From Mycobacterium interjectum (GTDB taxonomy: Bacteria; Actinomycetota; Actinomycetes; Mycobacteriales; Mycobacteriaceae): a DNA stretch of 34,791 nucleotides. The notes under the pieces were generated by a model, which saw only the letters and a list, made by a program, of their open reading frames with translations, was not told where the DNA came from and made no database searches. How positions within the stretch are numbered: position 1 is the stretch's first letter; the number at the start of each line of letters is the position of its first letter. Positions 1-8,085 of the stretch are shown here, in pieces. A program made the position numbers and the translations under genes. The stretch lies in NCBI RefSeq assembly GCF_900078675.2, contig NZ_LT546237.1, positions 1,600,373 to 1,635,163 of the forward strand, read 5' to 3'.

Positions 1-405
1 ATTGCGCAGCTCGATCGGCGGGTGCATGACCTCGAGACCCGCCTGTCGCGCGAGGCCCTGGATTTCCTCGTTCATCATCACAAAGCAACACTTGCCACCG
101 GGACCTTTACCCCCGATGAAGTCGAGCGTTTCTGGATCGGACAGCAGGTGGCTGCACACCTCGTCCATCGAGTCAAAATCGCGGCGGTCGCGGCGGCGGG
201 GCACGAACACGCGCGAGTGGGTGCCCTCGAACGAGTCAAAGTAGGTCAGGTAGAAGAAGTTTCGAATCCAGCGGTCGACGCCTAGCAGGTTGAACGGGGT
301 AGGCGAGATGAAGTACAGCGGCACCTTGTTCGTGTGAAAGAACGCGCGTATGTCCGACAGGCCGTTCAGGCGGCGCGGCTCGGATCCGCCGGTGGGCGTA
401 CTCAT
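1..405 (-). CDS. ATP-grasp / biotin-carboxylase-like protein, N-terminal part (runs off the left edge)
   Basis: An open frame of 135 codons starts at ATG 405-403 and continues past base 1, so only the amino terminus is visible. An in-frame TGA at 456-454 with no start between it and 405 fixes the start region; no strong ribosome-binding site is seen. The segment begins MSTPTGGSEPRRLNG and contains TNKVPLYFISPTPFNLLG, then an aromatic stretch and a GGKGPGGKCC glycine-rich turn near residue 112. This resembles the pre-ATP-grasp region of mycobacterial proteins usually annotated as biotin carboxylase or ATP-grasp proteins; that is from memory, and the catalytic domain lies outside the window. 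It is transcribed divergently from the diguanylate cyclase across about 350 bp. The coding call is firm and the family call is moderate. Confidence 0.55.
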   Translation of the reverse strand, partial: MSTPTGGSEPRRLNGLSDIRAFFHTNKVPLYFISPTPFNLLGVDRWIRNFFYLTYFDSFEGTHSRVFVPRRRDRRDFDSMDEVCSHLLSDPETLDFIGGKGPGGKCCFVMMNEEIQGLARQAGLEVMHPPIELRN

Positions 406-444
406 GCTGGCCGCGCTGACGTCGGCGCTGTGGTTGGTGCGACG

Positions 445-480
445 GTGATCCGATCACGCAGCTGCATTGCACAATTGTGC
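445..480. promoter_or_regulatory. Cluster of three adjacent perfect palindromes in the 406-752 divergent intergenic region
   Basis: Between the ATP-grasp-like gene and the diguanylate cyclase lie GTGATC-c-GATCAC (445-457), GCAGCTGC (458-465) and GCACAATTGTGC (469-480). Each is a perfect inverted repeat and together they cover 36 bp. Such packing in a divergent promoter region suggests repressor or activator sites, but no regulator is encoded nearby and no -10/-35 pair was assigned. Apart from a Shine-Dalgarno sequence at 735-741, nothing else is seen in this 347-bp gap. Confidence 0.4.
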
Positions 481-752
481 GCCCCGCCCATGGCCGATGT
501 CTGTGTGGGGATGAAAATTCCCCGCTGGATCCGCGCGTCGCCAGGGTCTGCGACGGGGCGCGTGAGAGCACCGGGCCGAAGGCGTCCGGAATGTCGTCGA
601 GTGGACCGGCCACCCGGATATTGCGGAGCGCGTGCAATCGCGATACAAGGCACCGCGCGCAATCACCTGTAATATCGGTCGCTGATCTTGGTGCTGCTTT
701 GCATTGGATTCGCGGCAGTATTCTCAGGACGGTCGAGGAGGCGTCTCTAGAG

Positions 753-1943
753 GTGGCTTCGCTGCCCGAGTCCAGAAGTTTCGCGGTGTTTCGCCGTCTT
801 GCTGGTGAATGGTGGAATTCGCCCGTCGACTACGCCGCACAGGTGCAGTACTTCGCCAAGCGGTCCATGGCTGAGGCTATCCGAGTACTGATCGGGGTGG
901 GTAATGGTCTGACGGTCGTGACTTCCCTGGCGATTCTTCTTCCCTGGGCCGGACCGGACCGTCTCGTATCTCGGATAGTCGTGGCATCGTTTGCCGTCGT
1001 CGTGATGTTTTGGGTGATCCGGTGGTGTTTTCGACCATGGCCCTCACTGCCAATGTCGCGCGCGTTCGTCATCTCGTGCGACATCGGGATCGCGACATTG
1101 GCGTTGTACGAACCAACTTGGCTCTCGGGTCTGTACGGGTTCAACGCGTTTACGCAACTCTCGGTGTATCTGCTGTTCTTCGACGGACCGAGATTCCTTG
1201 CACTGCACACCCTCTGGATCTTCGCATCGACGGCCGTGTTTGCCATGCGGGCAGCTGCAGAGGCACACTTTGACGGCGTAGTCTTCGCCGTCAGCATCCT
1301 GGTCGCGACGACACCGGTCCTCGCCGCACCCGTAGGGATTCAGTTCGGGATCCGGACGCTGCGCAACGACGCCAACGAGTCGGTCACCGATCCGCTGACC
1401 GGTCTACTCAACCGGCGGGGCCTGCATCTTCACTTCGCCGAGTTGTTGAGCGATCGTCATCCCTCGGGCAGGTACCTAGCCTTGATGGTCGCTGACCTCG
1501 ACCGCTTTAAAGACATCAACGACACCTTCGGCCACCCGATCGGCGATGACGTATTGATCCGCACCGCGCGGCGGATCGAATCCGCGGTGCGCGCCAACGC
1601 ATTAGTAGCCCGAATCGGCGGAGAAGAATTTGTCGTCATCGATGTCACGGAGCCTGACCACACACAACGAACTGCCGAACGAGTCAGGTGCGCGATCGCC
1701 GCGTCGGCAGATCATGCTCCAGTCACCGCCAGCATCGGCGTCACTCATGTCGAGCTCGCCATCTTCACCGCGCCCGAGGCTGACCCGATGGCCCTCCTCG
1801 ACACCAGCCTCAGTCGAGCCGACCAGGCGATGCTCGATGCGAAACGCAAGGGCGGCAATACCACAGTCCACGTCACGCCCATTGATCAAGACCTTGAGTC
1901 GTCGGACCGCTACGCGGCACAAAGGCGGACGCCCGATCAATGA
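753..1943 (+). CDS. Membrane-anchored diguanylate cyclase (GGDEF domain)
   Basis: The protein makes cyclic di-GMP from two GTP. With the GTG start at 753 it has 396 residues; GAGGAGG at 735-741 lies 11 nt upstream. The frame is open further upstream, but that extension looks non-coding. Roughly residues 45-195 contain about six hydrophobic segments, giving a membrane sensor region. The GGDEF domain follows: DPLTGLLNRRG, then the metal-binding region VADLDRFKDIND, and the signature ARIGGEEF. The signature is GGEEF, an active variant in this family. The inhibitory I-site position (RxxD, just before the signature) reads RANA, so product inhibition through that site is probably absent. No EAL or PAS domain is visible. 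It converges on the next gene with a 16-bp gap. Confidence 0.9.
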   Translation: MASLPESRSFAVFRRLAGEWWNSPVDYAAQVQYFAKRSMAEAIRVLIGVGNGLTVVTSLAILLPWAGPDRLVSRIVVASFAVVVMFWVIRWCFRPWPSLPMSRAFVISCDIGIATLALYEPTWLSGLYGFNAFTQLSVYLLFFDGPRFLALHTLWIFASTAVFAMRAAAEAHFDGVVFAVSILVATTPVLAAPVGIQFGIRTLRNDANESVTDPLTGLLNRRGLHLHFAELLSDRHPSGRYLALMVADLDRFKDINDTFGHPIGDDVLIRTARRIESAVRANALVARIGGEEFVVIDVTEPDHTQRTAERVRCAIAASADHAPVTASIGVTHVELAIFTAPEADPMALLDTSLSRADQAMLDAKRKGGNTTVHVTPIDQDLESSDRYAAQRRTPDQ

Positions 1944-1959
1944 GGGGATGGCCGGCGGA

Positions 1960-2778
1960 TCAGGACGCGATGAACGCGAGCAGATCCGGGTTGAGAACAT
2001 CCGCGTGCGTGGTCAGCATGCCGTGCGGGTAGCCGGCATAGGTCTTCAACGCGCCGTTCTGCAGTAGGTCGAGAGCTCGGGGCACCGAGCTGGTGAACGG
2101 AACGATCTGATCGTCATCGCCGTGCATCACCAGGACCGGAACGGTGATCGCGCGCAGATCCTCGGTGTAGTCCTGCAGCCAGGAATCCACCGTCTCATAG
2201 TGCGCGTGGGCGCTGCCGGACATGCCCTGTCGCCACCAGTTCGCGATGACCGCCTCGGACGGCTCCACCCCAGATCGGTTGAATCCGTAGAAGGGGCCCT
2301 CCGCCACCGCGCGGAAGAATTCCGATCGATTTCCCAAGACACCCGCCCGCACCGCGTCAAACCACTCCTGGGGCTGACCACCGGGATTGTCCTCGCTCTG
2401 CGCCATGTTCGGTGTCGGGGAAGACACCAGTACCGCCTTAGCGACCCGCTCCTGGTGGCGCGCCACATAGCGCGCCACCTCAGGGCCACCGGTGGAGTGC
2501 CCAATATGGACGGCCTCGCGCAGGTCGAGCTGCTCGGTCAGCGCGGCCAGGTCGGCCACCCAGTGGTCCACGTCATTGCCGGTCCCCACCTGATCGGATC
2601 GGCCATGCCCGCGGCGGTCGTGAGCGATCACCCGATAACCGTGGTGCAGGAAGAACATCATCTGCGCGTCCCAGTCGTCGGCTGTCAGTGGCCAGCCGTG
2701 ACTGAAGACGATCGGCTGGCCAGAGCCCCAGTCCTTGTAGAAGATCTCGACACCGTCCGACGTGGTGATGGTAGGCAC
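1960..2778 (-). CDS. Alpha/beta hydrolase, non-heme chloroperoxidase-like
   Basis: The 272-residue protein starts at GTG 2778 with GGGAGGA about 7 nt upstream and matches the usual length of cofactor-free haloperoxidase/esterase proteins. The oxyanion region is FSHGWPL near residue 25 and the nucleophile elbow is GHSTGG near residue 95. The acid lies in VMHGDDDQIVP near residue 225 and the catalytic histidine in YPHGM near residue 252, giving a complete Ser-Asp-His triad. Family members act as esterases or perhydrolases, and the haloperoxidase label reflects peroxyacid chemistry in vitro. The gene stands alone, and its substrate cannot be told from context. A short palindrome, GACTG-a-CAGTC, sits upstream at 2824-2834. 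Confidence 0.87.
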   Translation of the reverse strand: MPTITTSDGVEIFYKDWGSGQPIVFSHGWPLTADDWDAQMMFFLHHGYRVIAHDRRGHGRSDQVGTGNDVDHWVADLAALTEQLDLREAVHIGHSTGGPEVARYVARHQERVAKAVLVSSPTPNMAQSEDNPGGQPQEWFDAVRAGVLGNRSEFFRAVAEGPFYGFNRSGVEPSEAVIANWWRQGMSGSAHAHYETVDSWLQDYTEDLRAITVPVLVMHGDDDQIVPFTSSVPRALDLLQNGALKTYAGYPHGMLTTHADVLNPDLLAFIAS

Positions 2779-3086
2779 CGTCGTTCCTCCCGCAGTCGCC
2801 TCTCACGGGCGCTCCCCGCGATCGACTGACAGTCAACCGCAATCCGCAAGTTTTTCCTGCGACCGGCCCGACTCATGAAACCCTGACGACGCAAAGGCTA
2901 CTCGTGGATGGCGGTGGCGGCCTGGGTCGCCTGCAGGATCGGGGCCGGGGGCTCAAATAGATCTCAAGGGAGGACGGGCGGGTTATCGAAGGTGACCCGC
3001 CAGAGACACTCGTTTTCGACGACGACTGAAGAATGAGTCCATTGTTCCGCTTCATCCCGCTTCCTCCGAGGTGGGATCATTTGCTG

Positions 3087-4127
3087 ATGGTCCAGGAAGA
3101 GCCCGAGCAATACATCGCCGAGGTTGAACATCAACAAGCGGGGCAGCAGCCTGTTACGGATCTCCCACCGGCAGGCCCAGACCGCACCGCTGAGTCGCGC
3201 CGTTTCGTGGCAACCAGCACGCGAATGCAGACGTGGCTCTTCATCTGCACTTTCGGGTTCTTTGCAGCGTTGGTGGCGGTGTTCGCGGTGATGTTCGTGT
3301 TTCCTTCTGCGTTTATCACCGGCTGGGTGGTCCTCGGTCTCATAACGGTCGGGCTAATCCTGTTTGGTGTCGTGGCCGTTCGGAGGTGGGGCTGGAGCAG
3401 AAAGATTCCCGTTTGCATCACGAGCGATGGCCTGACTGTCGAAGGCAGGCCGGGTGAGGTCTTTCCTTTCGACGATGCACAGCTGGGCCTGTTCAGTTTC
3501 GGGCAGGAGGCCACGATGTCGGGTACGGCGCTTCACCTGCGCTGCGGCTCCCGCCGCTTTGTTCTCGGCGGGCGAGATCATCGCCTCGGCACCGCAACGC
3601 CGCTCCAAGCGCCGCCCACCGGGCGCGTCGACGGGTGGTTGCAGGCCGCAGAGTTCGATGTGGTGCTGTCCATGGTCGCCCGCCGCTCTGGGTTGGAGGT
3701 ACGCGGTCCTGCACCGGGTGAACCGCTTCGCTGTCTGCTGTACCCGCCTCCCAAAACATTGGGGCCATTCGCACCGTTCACATCCGGGCGCAGACACCAA
3801 CCCCCGCAACCACGCCTGGCCATCGAAGGGCTTGCTGACGCGATCCGGGTGGTCGACCCGAACACCAACGCGGTCATCGCCTCGGCTTCGCGCACGCAGG
3901 TAACCGCGACGCCCGCGAATTACCGGCACGTCGATCCTGAGCAGTCGTACAACGTACCGGTCCTGGTCGTGCACGTTCCTGGTATGCAACCACTGATCAT
4001 TCAATGTCATCGCGACTGGCGCGGCGACGTGCCTAAGCAGAAGACGAAACCCGAATTTAGGGTCTCAGCCGCTGATTCGCGGGCGCTCGTCGAGGAATTC
4101 GGGTTGGCCGCGAACTTGAAACCCTAG
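3087..4127 (+). CDS. Hypothetical membrane protein with two transmembrane helices
   Basis: No family is recognised. From ATG 3087 the protein has 346 residues; an alternative ATG at 3033 would add 18 residues that look like leader sequence, and GAGGTGGG at 3068-3075 supports 3087. A proline/glutamine-rich cytoplasmic amino end precedes two adjacent transmembrane segments (about residues 52-75 and 80-100), followed by VRRW and a soluble domain of about 245 residues. The layout resembles actinobacterial PH-like or DUF-type membrane proteins, but this is only an impression. Its TAG stop (4125-4127) overlaps the stop of the oppositely oriented glyoxalase-like pseudogene (4126-4124) within one CTAG. 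Confidence 0.75.
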   Translation: MVQEEPEQYIAEVEHQQAGQQPVTDLPPAGPDRTAESRRFVATSTRMQTWLFICTFGFFAALVAVFAVMFVFPSAFITGWVVLGLITVGLILFGVVAVRRWGWSRKIPVCITSDGLTVEGRPGEVFPFDDAQLGLFSFGQEATMSGTALHLRCGSRRFVLGGRDHRLGTATPLQAPPTGRVDGWLQAAEFDVVLSMVARRSGLEVRGPAPGEPLRCLLYPPPKTLGPFAPFTSGRRHQPPQPRLAIEGLADAIRVVDPNTNAVIASASRTQVTATPANYRHVDPEQSYNVPVLVVHVPGMQPLIIQCHRDWRGDVPKQKTKPEFRVSAADSRALVEEFGLAANLKP

Positions 4128-4480
4128 CCGGCGACAAGGTCGAATTCGTTGCCTTCGGGATCGGTGAAGCTGATCCATCGGCAGTTGTTGTCGCTCGGTG
4201 ACCGCACTTGTTTGGCTCCCAACTTGGTGGGCGATCGGCTTCGGTGTGGACGTCGGCGGCTTTGAGGTCGAGGTGGACGCGGGTTTTAACCGTCTTTCCC
4301 TCAGGAACGCGGTGGAACATCAGTAGCGGTCCCGTGGGCGGGGCCATCGTCAGCGGTGATGGAAGCGAACTGGTCGGTGGCTCCTTCGGTGACGTTGCGC
4401 TGCAACGCTTTTGCCCAGAATGCGGCGAGTTGGCGGGGATCGTGGGCGTCTAAGCTGATGCCGAGGAGGTCAATGCTCAT
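4124..4480 (-). pseudogene. VOC/glyoxalase-fold protein broken by two compensating frameshifts
   Basis: The start ATG (4480-4478) overlaps the TGA of the TetR gene as ATGA. The first frame reads MSIDLLGISLDAHDPRQLAA, a typical amino end of the glyoxalase/bleomycin-resistance (VOC) superfamily, to about base 4332 and then meets a stop. Similarity continues one frame over (GPLLMFHRVPEGKTVKTRVH) until about base 4230, then in the original frame (RWISFTDPEGNEFDLVAG, stop TAG). The first shift looks like an extra base near 4330 and the second like a missing base near 4228-4232, so total length stays at 119 codons. Either the gene is dead or the assembly has two indels here. VOC proteins of this type often act in antibiotic or xenobiotic resistance. 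Confidence 0.8.
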
Positions 4481-5154
4481 CGTCGTTCCTTCTTTGGGCG
4501 TGGGTCGCGTTGGTGGGAGCGCCCAATTATCTGTGGAGTCGATTGTTCGTTGCTGTGGAGTGCTGTGGTGAGGAACGCGGTGACTGCGGCGCGAGCCTCC
4601 GCCGCGATGGATGGGTCGTGATCCATCTGCGCGCTGAGGATGGCGCCGTCGTAGATGAGGTGCAGTTGGCGTCCCAGTGTCCGGGGATCGGCGGCACCGG
4701 TGTCTGCGGCGAGGCTGGTGAACAGTTCCCGTAGCTCGGCGCGGTAGGCGTCGACGGCGTGTTCGATCATTCCGCCGGGCGGCGCCTCGGCGCTAGCCGA
4801 GATGAACGCGCAACCACGGAAGGTGGGCTGGGCCAGGATTTCGGCTTGGGCGTCGAAGACCGCATACACCCGCGCAACCGGGTCACTGTGCTGTTGCATC
4901 GCGGCCCGCAGACGGGCGATAGTGCGCGCGTGCCGTCCATCGAGATAGGCCTGCACCAATTCGTCCTTGCTGCCGAACGCGTTGTACAGCGACGCCTTGG
5001 CCACTCCAGCGTGTTCGATAACACGGTCGATGCCCACGGTATGGACGCCTTCGTCATAAAACAATTCGTCGGCGGCATCGAGCAGCCGTTGGCGAGCCGA
5101 GCGCCTCGGCGCTGGTGCACTCGTGCCGGTGGTCGCCCGTGTCGCGGTGGCCAT
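4477..5154 (-). CDS. TetR/AcrR-family transcriptional regulator
   Basis: The protein has 225 residues from ATG 5154 with GGGGAGAG just upstream. This start overlaps the TGA of the Ddn-like gene (TGATG), which favours it over a longer open frame. Residues about 20-65 form the TetR helix-turn-helix (RQRLLDAADELFYDEGVHT, then AGVAKASLYNAFGSKDELV). The C-terminal ligand domain contains FRGCAFISASAEAPP, typical of TetR proteins near quinone or xenobiotic oxidoreductases. It is the third gene of a coupled operon of SDR, Ddn-like protein, TetR and VOC. It probably represses that operon through the palindrome at 6389-6404; this link is inferred from position and motif. Confidence 0.9.
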   Translation of the reverse strand: MATATRATTGTSAPAPRRSARQRLLDAADELFYDEGVHTVGIDRVIEHAGVAKASLYNAFGSKDELVQAYLDGRHARTIARLRAAMQQHSDPVARVYAVFDAQAEILAQPTFRGCAFISASAEAPPGGMIEHAVDAYRAELRELFTSLAADTGAADPRTLGRQLHLIYDGAILSAQMDHDPSIAAEARAAVTAFLTTALHSNEQSTPQIIGRSHQRDPRPKKERR

Positions 5155-5633
5155 CAGCTCTCCCCGGGCACTTGGTCGACATCCGTTGCGCCGTCGTACT
5201 GTTCGACCGGTTCGAGCAGCATCACCGGAATGTCGCGATCGCCGGCCTTGGCGCGGTATTCGGGGAAGTGCGGCCAGAAGCGTTCGGCGACCTCCCACCA
5301 TTGCGCTTTCTCGGCACCGTGGGCTTCCCGGCCCCGCAGGTGATGGACGGTGGCGCCGTCCTGCAACGTCACCTGTGGGTGGGCAATGAGATTGCGGTAC
5401 CACGCCGGATGAGTGGGGGCGCCGGCGGCCGAGGCGACGGCAACGTAGGTGTCGCCCTGCTTGATGCGCATGACCGGGTTTTTCCGGACGCTGCCGGTTT
5501 TGGCGCCGATCGTGGTCAAGATGACCACCGGTCGGCCCTCCAGGGTGCCACCCTCGACTCCGCCGGTGGCTTCGTAGAGTGCGACCTGCTCACGTACGCG
5601 ATCACTGGGGCTGGGCACATAGCTGCTGGCCAT
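5154..5633 (-). CDS. Deazaflavin (F420)-dependent nitroreductase family protein (Ddn-like)
   Basis: The 159-residue protein matches the short split-barrel Ddn/PF04075 family, which uses coenzyme F420 to reduce quinones, nitroimidazoles and other xenobiotics. Diagnostic segments are VVILTTIGAKTGSVRKNPV, YVAVASAAGAPTHPAWYRNL and the carboxyl run WWEVAERFWPHFPEYRAKAG. F420 use is largely confined to actinobacteria and archaea, which supports the taxonomic reading. The gene starts 3 bp after the SDR and its stop overlaps the TetR start. Ddn homologues in mycobacteria have been linked to quinone reduction under oxidative stress; the actual substrate here is unknown. Confidence 0.9.
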   Translation of the reverse strand: MASSYVPSPSDRVREQVALYEATGGVEGGTLEGRPVVILTTIGAKTGSVRKNPVMRIKQGDTYVAVASAAGAPTHPAWYRNLIAHPQVTLQDGATVHHLRGREAHGAEKAQWWEVAERFWPHFPEYRAKAGDRDIPVMLLEPVEQYDGATDVDQVPGES

Positions 5634-5636
5634 GTT

Positions 5637-6371
5637 CTACACCGCCGTCCGGCCGCCGTCGACGGGGATGACCGCGCCGGTGATGTAGCTGGCCTTGTCG
5701 GAGGCGAGGAAGGCAACGACCTCGGAAATCTCCTCAGGTTGCGCGCCCCGATTCAGTAGCGTGGTGCCGGCCAGATTCTCGATCAGGTCGCGCTTGGACT
5801 CGGCGGTGAACACCGGCCCAGGCGCCACCGTGTTCACCCGCACTCCCGACGGGCTGAACTCGGCTGCCCACGCCCGTGACATCGCGGTCAGCGCCGCTTT
5901 GGTCGCCCCGTAGGCGGCTCCGCCGGCCAAGCCGACGTGCCCGGCCATGCTGTCAATGCTGACGATGCTGCCGTGCCCACGCTTGGCCATCCCCGGCGCC
6001 AGTGCAGCGACCAGCTGGTAGGCCGCGCGCACGTTGCTGTCGAACAAGTGATCAAAGGTCTCGGTGGCCAGCTCCGCGCTGGGACCGAACCAGGAGATCC
6101 CACCGTTGTTGACCAGCACCTCAACCTCACCAACCTCGGCCGCCAACGCCGTCACTGCGTCGGCGTCGGCTAAGTCCGCCGCGACGAACCGCGCCCGACC
6201 GCCGTTGGCGGCGATCTCATCGACCGTGGCCGCGCCGCGTCCGGCGTCGCGGCCATGCACGATCACCTCGAAACCGTCACGCGCCAAGTTCAATGCGACT
6301 GCCCGGCCGATGCCCGAGGTCGCCCCGGTCACCAAGGCCACCGGCTGCCGACTGTTCGATTGTTCCGTCAC
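5637..6371 (-). CDS. Short-chain dehydrogenase/reductase (classical SDR)
   Basis: The 244-residue protein has the classical SDR pattern: the NAD(P)-binding TGATSGIG near residue 16, an NNGG tetrad segment near residue 88, a catalytic serine in IVSIDSMAG near residue 138, and YGATK (YxxxK) near residue 152. The ending TGAVIPVDGG is the usual SDR tail. A basic residue after beta-strand 2 (HGRDAGR) hints at NADP(H). The start is GTG 6371 with GGGAG 6-10 nt upstream. It is the first gene of the operon with the Ddn-like and TetR genes, and its promoter region carries the proposed operator. The substrate is not predictable. Confidence 0.92.
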   Translation of the reverse strand: MTEQSNSRQPVALVTGATSGIGRAVALNLARDGFEVIVHGRDAGRGAATVDEIAANGGRARFVAADLADADAVTALAAEVGEVEVLVNNGGISWFGPSAELATETFDHLFDSNVRAAYQLVAALAPGMAKRGHGSIVSIDSMAGHVGLAGGAAYGATKAALTAMSRAWAAEFSPSGVRVNTVAPGPVFTAESKRDLIENLAGTTLLNRGAQPEEISEVVAFLASDKASYITGAVIPVDGGRTAV

Positions 6372-6388
6372 GATGACTCCCGACTGAG

Positions 6389-6404
6389 TAGACCTGTCTG
6401 TCTA
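6389..6404. promoter_or_regulatory. Candidate TetR operator upstream of the SDR operon
   Basis: The 16-bp element TAGAC-ctgtct-GTCTA has five-base perfect arms and ends 18 bp before the SDR start. TAGAC/GTCTA half-sites are common in operators of TetR/AcrR proteins of this class. The operon encodes such a regulator, so negative autoregulation is the simplest reading. Confidence 0.55.
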
Positions 6405-6759
6405 ATTTTGCGGACGCCAGTTCAAACAGAAGCCCTCGCCCGATCATTCCCGACACAGCCGAGACACGATCTGAGCACGCTCGTTGCTCTAGATGCGGGA
6501 CTCCACGACTCCGCGACTGCACGGCCGCGGGCGGTCACGAAAAGTCAGTCCGTGCTCGATTGAGGACTCTCCTGTGGACCAATTCACGGTTCCAGTCGCC
6601 CGTCTGATGCTTTCCGGATTGCGAGGGCACCGCGATGAGGAACTCGCCGGACGCACGGGAGACAAAACGCCCGTGGTCACGTGCTTGCAGTGCCTACCGT
6701 GACAGCGGAGCGCGGCTCTGAGCTGGTCAGCGCCGCGGCCACGTCTGAATTAAGTTGGT
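6405..6759. other. Intergenic region between P450 3' end and SDR operon promoter
   Basis: These 355 bp separate two minus-strand operons. A 69-codon plus-strand frame (6493-6702) exists but has no ribosome-binding site and no recognisable similarity, so it is not called. No convincing terminator hairpin was found after the P450 stop. The right part must carry the P450 3' UTR and the left part the SDR promoter. Confidence 0.4.
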
Positions 6760-8076
6760 TTAGCGGTGCCAGTGTGTTCGTTGTCGAGGTGTCAATCGAA
6801 TCTGCAGGCGTGAGTGGTCGAGCGCCAAGGGCAGCGGATTGTGTGGGTTGAGTTTGACACCGGTAGCCGCCGGGCTGCGTTCGCTAAGTAATGCTGTCAG
6901 TACGACGGCGCCGAGTTGCAGCGCAAGGCCGGCTCCGGGACATCCTTGCGGGCCGTGACTGAAGAAGTTGAATGACCAACAGGATTCGGCGGATCCTTCG
7001 GTCCAGGCGGTCGGATTGAAGTGGTCGGCCTCGGGGAGCCGGCTGGTGTCGCGGTGGTTGAAGGTGTTGACGATCATGACTTGTGTTCCTTCGGGAACTG
7101 TCGCGCCATCCCATTCAGTGGCCCGAGTTAGGATTCGCGCCAGTACGGGTGTGCTGGGCCATAGGCGCATCGCTTCGGATAGGCAGCCGACGAGGTAGTC
7201 GTGGCTATTTTGTTCGTCAATTTCGTTCTGCGCCTTCGCAAGAATGGCAGGGTGAGTGGCAAGCAGCGCCAGGCAGCGCCAGAGGTTGATGGCCAGGGTG
7301 TCACCCATCGCGAACATCCAGTGAATGACCTGATGGGTCGGATGGGTTACGTCGCTGGTGGGGGCCGCGACGAATTGCCCGACCAGACTGTTGGCTTCTG
7401 CGGCTTGTATGTAGCGGTCCAGTGCGGCCAGGAATGTGTTGAAGAGCTGGGGATCTCCCTTGCCTGGTGGGTTGGCTTTGGTCATGAGCGTCGCCAGTTG
7501 TGCCGAGATTTGTTCGTCGTCGGTGGCTTTGTCGCCGAGGATGATCCGTCGCGAAATGCGTTGTATTGCAGTGTGAAACCGTGGCCAGTCAAGGTTGTCG
7601 GGGATAGACAGGGCTTCCTCGTGAGCGACGGTGTCGCATCGGTTCGCGATGGCGCCGCTGCCCGTGGCGTGTGCTAGGACGGCGTCGGTGAATTGGCGTC
7701 GGTCGGACCAATGGCTGCCTCGGGATATGGTCAGGGCGTGCGGCTGGAATTTGTTCATCCCTGAGAGCTTGGGTTCGGGGTCGGATGCGAATGGCTCTGG
7801 CGCGTGGGAGAGAACGAAGCGGATCTGGTCGGGGCCAAAGACGAGCAGTGTGTGCTTGCCTGCCACGTTCACCCAAATAGGTCCGTCGCCGTAGCGACGA
7901 TGCAGTGCGGTTAGGAGTCGGTGGGCGCGGCGGGCGACACCGATTCGGTCGAGCGCAGCGGTCACGGTGGGCCGGCGGCTGAACAGGCCTTCGGCCAGAT
8001 TGGGCAACGCCACCAGCGTTGTGAAGCGCAAGCTCTCGGCTGTGGAGGTGTGCGGGAAGGCGATTGTGCGGCTCAT
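6760..8076 (-). CDS. Cytochrome P450
   Basis: This 438-residue protein carries the main P450 signatures. The I-helix segment FAMGDTLAI keeps the acid-threonine pair, the K-helix is CLSEAMRLWP (ExxR intact), the meander follows NTFNHRDTSRLPEADHFNPT, and the heme loop is FFSHGPQGCPGAG with the cysteine ligand. Its length and class-E-like meander place it away from the small soluble bacterial families. It is the last gene of the five-gene operon, 9 bp after the HSL-type hydrolase, so it probably hydroxylates the pathway substrate or a related compound. No ferredoxin or reductase gene is adjacent, so electrons must come from elsewhere. Confidence 0.93.
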   Translation of the reverse strand: MSRTIAFPHTSTAESLRFTTLVALPNLAEGLFSRRPTVTAALDRIGVARRAHRLLTALHRRYGDGPIWVNVAGKHTLLVFGPDQIRFVLSHAPEPFASDPEPKLSGMNKFQPHALTISRGSHWSDRRQFTDAVLAHATGSGAIANRCDTVAHEEALSIPDNLDWPRFHTAIQRISRRIILGDKATDDEQISAQLATLMTKANPPGKGDPQLFNTFLAALDRYIQAAEANSLVGQFVAAPTSDVTHPTHQVIHWMFAMGDTLAINLWRCLALLATHPAILAKAQNEIDEQNSHDYLVGCLSEAMRLWPSTPVLARILTRATEWDGATVPEGTQVMIVNTFNHRDTSRLPEADHFNPTAWTEGSAESCWSFNFFSHGPQGCPGAGLALQLGAVVLTALLSERSPAATGVKLNPHNPLPLALDHSRLQIRLTPRQRTHWHR

Positions 8077-8085
8077 CGAGGTTTC

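Noticed and set aside
6493-6702. A 69-codon plus-strand frame in the P450/SDR gap
   Set aside because: It has no ribosome-binding site, no similarity and no coupling to a neighbour.
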